This document shows, piece by piece, positions 6,789 to 13,073 of a DNA stretch of 16,937 nt. Made by a program: the position numbers and the translations under genes. This DNA comes from JAGXIT01 sp964393815 (GTDB lineage Bacteria > Patescibacteriota > Saccharimonadia > Saccharimonadales > UBA4665), in contig CAYMUP010000019.1 in assembly GCA_964393815.1 (NCBI GenBank), positions 1 through 16,937 of the forward strand, in the 5' to 3' direction. Numbering within the stretch: position 1 is the stretch's first letter; each line of letters starts with the position of its first letter. The notes beneath the pieces were generated by a model. It worked only from the letters and a program-made list of their open reading frames with translations, had not been told where the DNA came from and ran no database searches.

Positions 6789-8218
6789 AACAGCGACCAA
6801 ATAGCGGCAATGCCCGAAACGGTCATAAGGAGAGTTGTGGCCCACCCAATTACTGTTGTAAAACGGCGATTCACCCAATGGCCCATGACCGCTCGGTTAC
6901 TCGATAGCTTGACGATGAAAAACAGCACAAAAGGTGCCACTATACCATTTGCGACCGCGGAGTAAATAAGTGCCTTCATGGGGTCTAAACCGACAAAGTT
7001 GAGGGCAAGCCCCACAAGCATAGAGATGATGATGACGCCGTAAAATGCGTGAGCTTGTTTGAGTGGGCTGTGTAAGCTTCCCTTCCAGTGCATGCTTTCG
7101 GCCAGTGCATAGCTGCTACTACCCGCAAGCACAGGAATGGCGAGCATACCGGTGCCGATAATGCCTAGCGCAAAGAGGTAGTAGGTGGCCTCACCGGCAA
7201 AGGGGCGAAGCGCCTCAGCGGCTTGGGCAGCGCTCTCGATATTGGTGATGCCATTTGGGAACAACACACCGCCGCAAGCGGCAATTATAAAAAACATAAC
7301 AACATTGCTTAAAAACATACCTGTCCAGACATCAATACGCATCGATTTGATCTGAGCGGGATTTGTGGCGCTACGTCGAAGCCGAAGGGTGGTATTGCCC
7401 CGCGCGATGTCTTCTTCGACTTCTTGCGAGGTCTGCCAAAAGAACAGGTAAGGCGAAATAGTAGTGCCGAGGATGGCACATATAAGAAGTAGGGTTTCTT
7501 TACTAAATTCAATGTGTGGGGCGAGCGTTTGATGAAGTGCGGCTCCCCAGTCTATGTGCGCAAGAAGCGCAGAGACAATGTAGCTTAACAGAACTAAAGC
7601 GAGCCATTTGAGATAGCGGGCATATTTTTCGTAGGGTGTAAAAACTTGGAGCAAAAGGCTAAGGACGGCAAAACCAATGACAATTGACCAAAATGGCGTG
7701 CTAGGGGCAAGAAGTTGCACGGCTTTTGCCATTGCGCCAAGATCGGCGCCGATGTTAAATGCATTGGCTGAAAAAAGCAGTAAGGTTGCAAAGCGCAGAA
7801 CTCGTTTGGAGTAATGCAGGCGAATATTACCGGCCAGTCCCCTGCCCGTCACCATACCGATTCTTGCACACATTTCCTGTACTGCACTCATAAGCGGGAA
7901 GGTCCATATGCTGAGCCACAAGAAACCAAATCCATGCACGGCTCCTGCCTGGCTGTAGGTGGCGATGCCGCTTGGGTCGTCATCGCTTGCGCCAGTTGTC
8001 AGTCCTGGACCAAGGGCGTGCCAATAGTTTCGTGCTCTAATCATTCCGGAGCTTTGAGGTAAGGCTCTGATGAGCGCTCCGCTTCTCTCGACAGTTTGGT
8101 CAAGCATGGCCGCGGGCAACTCCATGCTTTTGGTAAGCAGCTTGTCAGTGTCGACATGCGGGGCATACGACGTTTTCTGTAGCTCGGGCGGTAGCTCGGG
8201 GGCTGTTTTTGCTTTCAT
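6785..8218 (-). CDS. NRAMP-family divalent metal transporter with altered binding motif
   Basis: This polytopic membrane protein of 477 aa belongs to the SLC11/NRAMP fold. The TM1 unwound region reads GASDDDPSGIATYSQAG (76-92), where classical Mn/Fe transporters have DPGN. The TM6 region reads GTTISPYLFFWQ (251-262), where they have a Met-Pro-His core. The metal-binding Asp is kept (D81), but Asn is replaced by Gly and Met by Ser. These changes are shared with a broad set of bacterial NRAMP-related proteins, some of which have been linked to magnesium rather than transition metals; I cannot place this one further. An N-terminal cytoplasmic extension of about 65 residues precedes TM1. The gene starts 51 bases downstream of the glutaredoxin gene on the same strand, so it may be read from the fur promoter. 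A weak TACAAT at 8244-8249 is the only sign of a promoter of its own. Confidence 0.9.
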   Translation of the reverse strand: MKAKTAPELPPELQKTSYAPHVDTDKLLTKSMELPAAMLDQTVERSGALIRALPQSSGMIRARNYWHALGPGLTTGASDDDPSGIATYSQAGAVHGFGFLWLSIWTFPLMSAVQEMCARIGMVTGRGLAGNIRLHYSKRVLRFATLLLFSANAFNIGADLGAMAKAVQLLAPSTPFWSIVIGFAVLSLLLQVFTPYEKYARYLKWLALVLLSYIVSALLAHIDWGAALHQTLAPHIEFSKETLLLICAILGTTISPYLFFWQTSQEVEEDIARGNTTLRLRRSATNPAQIKSMRIDVWTGMFLSNVVMFFIIAACGGVLFPNGITNIESAAQAAEALRPFAGEATYYLFALGIIGTGMLAIPVLAGSSSYALAESMHWKGSLHSPLKQAHAFYGVIIISMLVGLALNFVGLDPMKALIYSAVANGIVAPFVLFFIVKLSSNRAVMGHWVNRRFTTVIGWATTLLMTVSGIAAIWSLF

Positions 8219-8269
8219 AACGCTTATGGTTTTATCTGTCGCTATTGTAACAGAAGGATAGTAGAATCA

Positions 8270-8581
8270 CTATTTTTTGAGACGGCGAGGTGGTTTCGTT
8301 TCTTCTGCGGTAGGCTGCTCGGGCTTGTAATCTTTGAGCGCACTTTCAAAACGCCCTCGGTCAAAGCCGACAATTTTTTCAGTCGATCCATCTGCGTACT
8401 CAATAGTACTAAACGGAACACTCATCTGCCCGCTGAGGCGTACCATATTGTCTGCGGCTATGCGGTTGTAGTCGACGAGATACTCAGTAAATTCGATTTT
8501 TTTGCCTTCGAGCCAACCTTTTAGCATGACGCAGTAGGGACACGTTGTTGTGCTGTAGATGGTGACTTTTTTGACTTTCAT
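8270..8581 (-). CDS. Glutaredoxin-like protein
   Basis: A 103-aa thioredoxin-fold protein with the dithiol glutaredoxin active site CPYC at 14-17, a cis-proline motif (SVPFST) and a downstream GFDRGRFESALKDY that matches the GSH-binding-side helix of glutaredoxin/NrdH-like proteins. It would reduce disulfides or glutathionylated/mixed disulfides in the cytoplasm; which small thiol it uses is not visible. The last 14 residues are a Pro/Lys-rich tail. Its start overlaps the stop of the exported rhodanese gene by four bases (ATGA), so the two are coupled. It is the third gene of the fur operon. Confidence 0.9.
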   Translation of the reverse strand: MKVKKVTIYSTTTCPYCVMLKGWLEGKKIEFTEYLVDYNRIAADNMVRLSGQMSVPFSTIEYADGSTEKIVGFDRGRFESALKDYKPEQPTAEETKPPRRLKK

Positions 8582-9015
8582 AAACTCCCGCCTTCTTTGT
8601 CTAATTTGCCGCCCATTGCTTTCACGGTTTCTATACCCCCGAGGTCAGTGACGGCTGTAAACCCCGCTTCTTTAAGAATAGTGGCTGCCTGAGCCGATCG
8701 ATTACCACTACGGCAGTACACATATATTGGTGTGTCTTTGGCTAGTTCTGGAAGCTGTCCGGCGCTTAAATCTTGCACCGGATAGTTGATGGCGTCAGGA
8801 AAGTGTCCGGCGTCATATTCTTCTAACGTTCGAACATCATATAGTATTGCCGTGCCCTTTGCTGTCTTTTTATTTATTTCCGCAAACATTAGTTTGCTCG
8901 TTGCAGGCGTTGATATATTTTCCGGCTGGCCGGGGTTGTTTTCTTGACCGCTCGCCCAAACTATGCCCAGCACTACCACCAAAAGCGCAGAAATAAGTAT
9001 ACTGATCGTCTTCAT
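8578..9015 (-). CDS. Exported or membrane-anchored rhodanese
   Basis: A 145-aa single-domain rhodanese with an N-terminal hydrophobic segment (about 5-21, ISILISALLVVVLGIVW) and then a polar linker, so the domain lies outside the membrane, anchored or released by signal peptidase. There is no lipobox cysteine. The domain shows YDVRTLEEYDAGHFPDA (59-75) and the active-site loop CRSGNRS with the persulfide-carrying Cys101. Rhodaneses of this kind move sulfane sulfur or sense it. The start is supported by GAAAGGGGTTAC ending two bases before the ATG. The gene lies 15 bases after fur and overlaps the glutaredoxin gene. Confidence 0.9.
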   Translation of the reverse strand: MKTISILISALLVVVLGIVWASGQENNPGQPENISTPATSKLMFAEINKKTAKGTAILYDVRTLEEYDAGHFPDAINYPVQDLSAGQLPELAKDTPIYVYCRSGNRSAQAATILKEAGFTAVTDLGGIETVKAMGGKLDKEGGSL

Positions 9016-9030
9016 TAGTAACCCCTTTCG

Positions 9031-9417
9031 TTACCGACACATTTTACATATCCCACACACAGTGATTTGGCCAGATGGGCAACATTCGGGCAGTTCCACC
9101 CGTAAAAGCCCCCTAATCTTTTCAGCTATAGCAATGTCCTGCAAGCGGCTACATTTTGTACACATAAAATGATCGTGAGGCGCGTTGCTCTTGTCGTAGC
9201 GAAGAGTACCTTTGGCATCAGATGGAGCCACACCAATTTCGCCGCGGGCAGCTAAACGTGATGTTACCCGGTGAATGGTGGTTAGACTAACAGGTGGATA
9301 CTCTATTTGAACAGCCTGGTGTAGTTCGGCATTTGTCGCGTGTCCAAGCTCTTTTAAGATCCGTAAGACGGCATTACAGTATTTTGACTTGCGTGGGGTG
9401 ATGTCAGTAATTGCCAT
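9031..9417 (-). CDS. Fur-family transcriptional regulator
   Basis: A 128-aa winged-helix metalloregulator of the Fur/PerR/Zur family. The DNA-binding half includes the recognition-helix region PPVSLTTIHRVTSRLAARGE (41-60). The dimer and metal half begins with HDHFMCTKC (81-89). Structural zinc ligands are Cys86/Cys89 and Cys121/Cys124 in VCGICKMC, with an extra Cys127. Which metal or signal it senses cannot be told: the neighbours (NRAMP-like carrier, glutaredoxin, rhodaneses) point to metal and thiol stress together. The ATG at 9417 lies 10 bases after a TATACT, so the leader is only about 4 bases. A perfect 7-1-7 palindrome covers its -35 box, which implies self-regulation. Confidence 0.92.
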   Translation of the reverse strand: MAITDITPRKSKYCNAVLRILKELGHATNAELHQAVQIEYPPVSLTTIHRVTSRLAARGEIGVAPSDAKGTLRYDKSNAPHDHFMCTKCSRLQDIAIAEKIRGLLRVELPECCPSGQITVCGICKMCR

Positions 9418-9427
9418 TCGTAGCTCT

Positions 9428-9457
9428 AGTATACACCGGTTTACTTATTAATGTAAA
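9428..9457 (-). promoter_or_regulatory. Promoter of the fur operon
   Basis: On the minus strand TTTACA and TATACT are 18 bases apart. The TTTACA is one half of the palindrome at 9452-9466. Confidence 0.6.
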
Positions 9458-9466
9458 TCATTTACA
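9452..9466. promoter_or_regulatory. Fur-type operator, perfect 7-1-7 palindrome
   Basis: TGTAAAT-C-ATTTACA is an exact 7-1-7 inverted repeat, the architecture used by Fur, PerR and Zur sites. It lies between the divergent fur operon and rhodanese gene, and each of its halves supplies a TTTACA -35 hexamer for one of the two promoters. A bound regulator should therefore block both. Confidence 0.7.
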
Positions 9467-9489
9467 GTAATAATTATACAAAGTATTAA
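9461..9489 (+). promoter_or_regulatory. Promoter of the divergent rhodanese gene
   Basis: TTTACA and TATTAA are separated by exactly 17 bases. The -35 lies in the right half of the operator. Confidence 0.5.
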
Positions 9490-9505
9490 AGCGATAGGAG
9501 AACCC

Positions 9506-9763
9506 GTGGACAAAATTATCATCGATGTGCGAGAACCGTTTGAATACAAAATGGGACATGTAGAGGGTGCTGTTAACTTGCCGCCAGCCGCTTTGATGGC
9601 AGGTGCAAAGCTTCTGGAATCTGTACCAAAAGATGCTGAGCTCATTTTGTATTGCCGAAGTGGAGCTCGTAGTAACGCTGCCATGCACTATCTTAAGCAA
9701 CTCGGATTTACCAATCTTATCAATGGTATCAATCAGCTCCACGTTGAGAAAAACTATCTCTAG
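9506..9763 (+). CDS. Cytoplasmic single-domain rhodanese
   Basis: An 85-aa compact rhodanese of GlpE/PspE size without signal peptide. It shows IDVREPFEYKMGHVEGAVNLP (6-26) and the active-site loop CRSGARS with Cys50, then a helix and the GFTNLINGI end typical of the fold. It would carry sulfane sulfur as a cysteine persulfide. The start is GTG at 9506, supported by AGGAG five bases upstream; no ATG fits the fold better. It diverges from the fur operon, shares its operator, and is paired functionally with a second, exported rhodanese in that operon. Confidence 0.9.
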   Translation: MDKIIIDVREPFEYKMGHVEGAVNLPPAALMAGAKLLESVPKDAELILYCRSGARSNAAMHYLKQLGFTNLINGINQLHVEKNYL

Positions 9764-9895
9764 GTTGATTTTCTACCCCGCTTTCAACTCTGGACTCACC
9801 TCTCTTCTCTCCGGCATCCCTGAGCTTGATTGGGAATCCAGAAAAAAACAAAACAAACCCCTTTTCCTGCACCAGCCGTTCCGGCTGATGTACGA

Positions 9896-9924
9896 CCTTC
9901 TTTTTCTGCCGAAGAAAAAGAAGG
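9896..9924. repeat. Perfect 12-bp hairpin
   Basis: CCTTCTTTTTCT pairs fully with AGAAAAAGAAGG around the loop GCCGA. No T run follows on either strand, so it is not a classical intrinsic terminator. Confidence 0.7.
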
Positions 9925-9956
9925 CAAAAAGTCTCGGCACGCTTCCAACTACTCGG

Positions 9957-10038
9957 CAACTGTTGTGACAAGACACAACGCGAAAACACTAGCGTAGTAC
10001 GCATTTTCGGCTTTTGTTGTGCTATGTCACAACAGTTG
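9957..10038. repeat. Long inverted repeat
   Basis: CAACTGTTGTGAC at 9957-9969 is exactly matched in reverse by GTCACAACAGTTG at 10026-10038. The interior continues to pair imperfectly (GACACAAC near 9970 with TTGTTGTGC near 10014, and GAAAA with TTTTC), giving a hairpin of about 80 bases in all. Confidence 0.7.
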
Positions 10039-10116
10039 AACCGGGCAGTCTCCAGAGTGCCACCTAACCCCGCAGCAACTAACGTTCAGTATCTAACTTC
10101 CAACGCCCAAATCCCG

Positions 10117-10159
10117 AATGAAGTGAAGCACGCCCCTGTTAAGAATACATTCCAGGTGA
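10117..10159. repeat. 43-nt repeat, copy 1, beside VKOR stop
   Basis: AATGAAGTGAA, 10 bases, GTTAA, 9 bases, CCAGGTGA. The same blocks with identical spacing occur at 12076-12118. This copy ends six bases beyond the VKOR stop codon. Confidence 0.55.
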
Positions 10160-10165
10160 GAATAG

Positions 10166-10816
10166 CTAAATCTTGTCGCCGAAATAATACCAAAAACGCC
10201 AAAGAATGAGGACAATGATGGCCATAAACCAAAACGCCAAAATGTCGAAGTGGTGTCGCTGCAAAAAGGCGGCTACTCGTTGCTGGCCCGCGCGGAGTCG
10301 AAAATGCTCACTTTTGAATCCGTATAGCAAGATATACCAAAATGCCGTTATGGTCACGACCCAAGTGATCATGCAGTAGGGGCATAGGTGCTTGAGTACG
10401 AACACGCTCTCATAAATAAACCAGTGGGCAAATAGCAGCCCGGCGAGCAAACCCCCCTGTAGCCCAAGCCAAAACCAGCGTTTGAACTTTGCGCCTGCCA
10501 GTAAAGCGATGCCGACGGTTAAGACGGCTGAGAACATAGCGAGCCCCCAAAACTGGTTAGGTACGCCGAACAGTACATGCCCCTGCCACGTGTCCATTGC
10601 GCTTCCGCAGCCGATGATAGGGTTTATGTCGCATGCGAGTTGTGCGCCAGGATGTTTGATGTGGTGAAACTCTTCTATAGACAACATCAGTGAGGAAAAA
10701 GCACCGATTGCACCCGAGATGACAAGCAGCCAAGGAACAAACCGTTCCATCCAAGATAGTGCCTCAGCTGTTTCGGCAATGTCTTCTATGTCTTTGCGGG
10801 AACGAAGTAATTTCAT
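10166..10816 (-). CDS. VKOR-family disulfide-forming membrane protein
   Basis: A 216-aa polytopic protein of the bacterial vitamin K epoxide reductase family, which oxidises thiol-oxidoreductases or substrates outside the membrane and passes electrons to quinone. Two redox pairs are visible: the loop pair Cys62 and Cys70 in ACDINPIIGCGSAMD, and the quinone-side CPYC at 145-148. About five to six membrane segments are seen (for example 27-45, 88-108, 120-142, 147-166, 190-209). There is no fused thioredoxin domain and no DsbA gene in the window, so the partner is elsewhere or VKOR acts directly on substrates. The gene begins 22 bases after the MarP-like protease on the same strand, so both are probably on one mRNA. 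GAAAGTTAC lies five bases before the ATG. Confidence 0.92.
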   Translation of the reverse strand: MKLLRSRKDIEDIAETAEALSWMERFVPWLLVISGAIGAFSSLMLSIEEFHHIKHPGAQLACDINPIIGCGSAMDTWQGHVLFGVPNQFWGLAMFSAVLTVGIALLAGAKFKRWFWLGLQGGLLAGLLFAHWFIYESVFVLKHLCPYCMITWVVTITAFWYILLYGFKSEHFRLRAGQQRVAAFLQRHHFDILAFWFMAIIVLILWRFWYYFGDKI

Positions 10817-10838
10817 ACAGTGTAACTTTCTAGTCTTA

Positions 10839-12014
10839 TTATTTTGCTATGCAGACTGGTGTAGCCAGCGATTTCCGAAGCTTTGTTGCGGCCAGCAATG
10901 AACTGTGCACGCTACTGCTCGACACCGCATATCCAATATTATTGTAGGTTGTTGAGGTGGCGAATACAACTCCGATAACGTCACCTTCCTTGTTTAGAAC
11001 TGGTCCACCCGAGTTTCCCTGTACTATTGAAGATTGGATCGCTAACACCTCACGGATCGATTCCCGATTTCCGTAAATATCTTTGCCAAGGGCTTTTACA
11101 AGGTCAGTGACATTGCCGGGCTGACTAGCGCGGTCTCCGCCTCTTGGGTAACCAATGATTAGCACCGGCGTGTGGTTACTTGGCGTTTGCTCGCTCAAGG
11201 TTAAATACTGCGCGTGGGGGCTAGAAACCATCAGAACGGCAAGGTCCATTGCGGCGTCAAACCAGACGAGAGAGCTAGAAACTGGGCGATCACCGACAAT
11301 GATTTTGGGGCTACCTATACCAGCAACCACATGCGCATTGGTGACGACGTGCGTTGGAGAGATAAAGAATCCGCTCCCATCGATGATATTACCACAGCCG
11401 ATACCCTCTATTTTAACTACAGTATCACGGGCTTTTAGTGAAGCGGCAGTTAGGTCAGAGAGCGATGGCAAGGGCTGGCGGGCATCTGGAGACGGTTCGC
11501 TACCAATAAAAACTTCTGGCGTGTCCGAACCGCCAATAAGGGTGTTTAGGCCGCTTAAAAACTGAGTAGCGGAGGGCATGGTTTGGTCGATGGAGTGTAA
11601 TATTTGCGAGTTTGCTGCAGCCGTTTGTAGTGCCGATGTTGGTGCCAGAGCCAGTAAAACACCTGCAATCCAGATACCGAAAATAAAGGTGCCGACAGCT
11701 ATCACGACGCCACTGATTGCATCGAACTGGTGAGTGTTTTTGCTCTTGCCAAGTCGTTTCAAATGATTTGCGCTCATTTCTCCCACAAGCATTCCGGCAG
11801 CACCCAGGGCTAAGACGACCAAAAGTATGACCATCGGCTGTAGACTTTCAGAACCACTCAGGTGTTCACTGATCCACGGTCCGATTCTTGAACCAAGCAG
11901 CCCCCCAGTTGCGAACCCAACTGTCGAAAAAAGCTGCCGAGTAAAGCCAATCTGGTATCCACGGACTGCTGAAATCCCGAGCGCAGCAAGAAGCGCCACA
12001 TCAAAAGGTTGCAT
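10839..12014 (-). CDS. MarP-like membrane serine protease (CvpA + trypsin-like)
   Basis: A 391-aa protein with an N-terminal CvpA-like domain of about four membrane helices (5-22, 28-46, 61-80, 98-123), a linker, and an extracytoplasmic chymotrypsin-fold protease. The triad is His228 (TNAHVVAG), Asp257 (AMDLAVL) and Ser335 (VQGNSGGPVL). Architecture and spacing match mycobacterial MarP (Rv3671c), the acid/oxidative-stress protease, with a constant offset of about seven residues. There are only two cysteines, Cys207 just before the protease core and Cys388 near the C-terminus, matching the regulatory disulfide described for MarP. The ATG at 12014 is preferred over the GTG at 12020: a TGGTACACT extended -10 ends eight bases upstream of the ATG. 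VKOR follows in the same operon. Confidence 0.9.
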   Translation of the reverse strand: MQPFDVALLAALGISAVRGYQIGFTRQLFSTVGFATGGLLGSRIGPWISEHLSGSESLQPMVILLVVLALGAAGMLVGEMSANHLKRLGKSKNTHQFDAISGVVIAVGTFIFGIWIAGVLLALAPTSALQTAAANSQILHSIDQTMPSATQFLSGLNTLIGGSDTPEVFIGSEPSPDARQPLPSLSDLTAASLKARDTVVKIEGIGCGNIIDGSGFFISPTHVVTNAHVVAGIGSPKIIVGDRPVSSSLVWFDAAMDLAVLMVSSPHAQYLTLSEQTPSNHTPVLIIGYPRGGDRASQPGNVTDLVKALGKDIYGNRESIREVLAIQSSIVQGNSGGPVLNKEGDVIGVVFATSTTYNNIGYAVSSSSVHSSLLAATKLRKSLATPVCIAK

Positions 12015-12022
12015 ATACACCT

Positions 12023-12031
12023 AGTGTACCA
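12023..12031 (-). promoter_or_regulatory. Extended -10 promoter of the protease-VKOR operon
   Basis: On the minus strand TGGTACACT ends eight bases before the ATG at 12014. No good -35 is visible, as is usual for extended -10 promoters. Confidence 0.5.
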
Positions 12032-12075
12032 TTTTGTTTGATCCTGCCGGCCAAGCCGGTAATACCGAATGTACA

Positions 12076-12118
12076 AATGAAGTGAAACTCAACGAAGTTA
12101 AAACATAATCCCAGGTGA
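12076..12118. repeat. 43-nt repeat, copy 2, beside UPF0104 stop
   Basis: AATGAAGTGAA, 10 bases, GTTAA, 9 bases, CCAGGTGA, as in copy 1. It ends five bases beyond the stop codon of the UPF0104 gene. Confidence 0.55.
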
Positions 12119-12123
12119 AAAAA

Positions 12124-13011
12124 TTATTTTTTTCTTTGCCCAAAACGGTCGCTGGCATGGGTGGCCAGCGCGATCAAAAATATCAGCCCAAGGTAGACAA
12201 TATAAAACGCTCGGTCGATTAGGTTTGCACTGACAATATCAGGAGTTGATACGCCGTGGATCTGTTGAGCGGCCATAAGAAATGCCTCGCGGATTCCTAT
12301 GCCATCTGGTGTGATGGACACAAAAAGTGCCAGGCTCGCGGAGCCGGTGTAGGACAGAGCTTGCCCAAGCGAGACGTACGCCCCAACGCTACGAAGCTCG
12401 ATGTAGTAGCGGAGTGTCCAAAACAAGAGTTGCACAAGTGTGAGCGCTGCAAGTGCTGACCAGAGTCGCTTGCTTGTTACTATTCTGCCTGTACCCTCAG
12501 ATTTTTTCGGTTTACGCGTTGAAACCCTCTGAATTACGAAGTAACTGAACCCGCCTGCAGCAGCTACAGCTAGCAGTGTTTGCCACCACGGCCTCGTGCC
12601 GATCAGCATAAAGAGCACCGCCCAAGTTGCAAAAAAACCGTAGTACATGAGCGTCGCGATAGTGTAAGCGCGGAGGCTGATGCTGTGTTTGGTTTTGAGA
12701 TAAGCGGCTCGCACTCCGGGTCCGCTCTGCAATGGCCCAAAGAAATTTGCAAGCGTAGAGTAAATGGAGAGTAAAAAATTCTCTTTTGTACCAATTTTTT
12801 TGCCGGCGATCTGGCCGATAATCTGATTTAGTACAGTGATAACTCCAAGCAGCATAAAGTTGACAATCAAAAGCTGCACGAGTACCCAGGGACTCGTTTG
12901 CCTTAGCTCTTCGACGTACTGTGGGTGCTGCTTAAAAAACCTGATAAAGAGGACTATGGTCAGCGCCAGAATGACGACAACAGCAATTCGCTTCAAACGT
13001 GAGCGGTTCAT
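12124..13011 (-). CDS. UPF0104/AglD-like membrane protein (LPG-synthase TM family)
   Basis: A 295-aa polytopic protein of the family that includes the membrane part of lysylphosphatidylglycerol synthase and archaeal AglD. The two family signatures are present: NFFGPLQSGPGVRAAYLK (89-106) and ITPDGIGIREAF (233-244). Such proteins act on lipid-linked substrates, often beside glycosyltransferases; flippase-like roles are suspected for the family. A longer open frame begins at 13131, but the ATG at 13011 is chosen because TGGTATAGT on the minus strand ends seven bases upstream and because the extra residues do not resemble the family. The gene is divergent from the GT-C-like gene, and the two probably belong to one envelope glycoconjugate module. 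Confidence 0.85.
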   Translation of the reverse strand: MNRSRLKRIAVVVILALTIVLFIRFFKQHPQYVEELRQTSPWVLVQLLIVNFMLLGVITVLNQIIGQIAGKKIGTKENFLLSIYSTLANFFGPLQSGPGVRAAYLKTKHSISLRAYTIATLMYYGFFATWAVLFMLIGTRPWWQTLLAVAAAGGFSYFVIQRVSTRKPKKSEGTGRIVTSKRLWSALAALTLVQLLFWTLRYYIELRSVGAYVSLGQALSYTGSASLALFVSITPDGIGIREAFLMAAQQIHGVSTPDIVSANLIDRAFYIVYLGLIFLIALATHASDRFGQRKK

Positions 13012-13018
13012 TACTTTT

Positions 13019-13027
13019 ACTATACCA
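13019..13027 (-). promoter_or_regulatory. Extended -10 promoter of the UPF0104 gene
   Basis: On the minus strand TGGTATAGT ends seven bases before the ATG at 13011, predicting a leaderless message. Confidence 0.55.
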
Positions 13028-13053
13028 TGCATCTCCCATGAGCTCCCCTGCTG

Positions 13054-13059
13054 TATACT
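13054..13059 (+). promoter_or_regulatory. -10 box of the GT-C-like gene
   Basis: TATACT ends 14 bases before the ATG at 13074. No -35 or Shine-Dalgarno stands out. Confidence 0.4.
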
Positions 13060-13073
13060 GAGACTGAAACAAT

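Larger units (their letters stand above)
9764..10165. repeat. Hairpin-rich intergenic region between convergent genes
   Basis: No gene is evident in these 402 bases. They hold a stack of dyads: an imperfect GGCATCCC/GGGAATCC (9813-9839), CAGCCG/CGGCTG (9873-9887), a perfect 12-bp stem with 5-base loop (9896-9924), a long inverted repeat (9957-10038), and one copy of a 43-nt repeat (10117-10159). Open frames of up to 91 codons exist but are low-complexity and look like repeat read-through. The region separates the convergent rhodanese and VKOR genes and may serve as a termination or boundary zone, or may be a small non-autonomous element. Confidence 0.5.

Noticed and set aside
9729..10004. Minus-strand open frame of 91 codons in the hairpin-rich region.
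   Set aside because: It reads through the dyads and low-complexity A/T runs, has no start signal, and looks like repeat read-through rather than a protein.
12038..12050. TTGATCCTGCCGG matches the 5' end of archaeal 16S rRNA.
   Set aside because: The match is only 13 bases, what follows does not continue as 16S, and it lies in a promoter region of a bacterial gene. I take it as chance.
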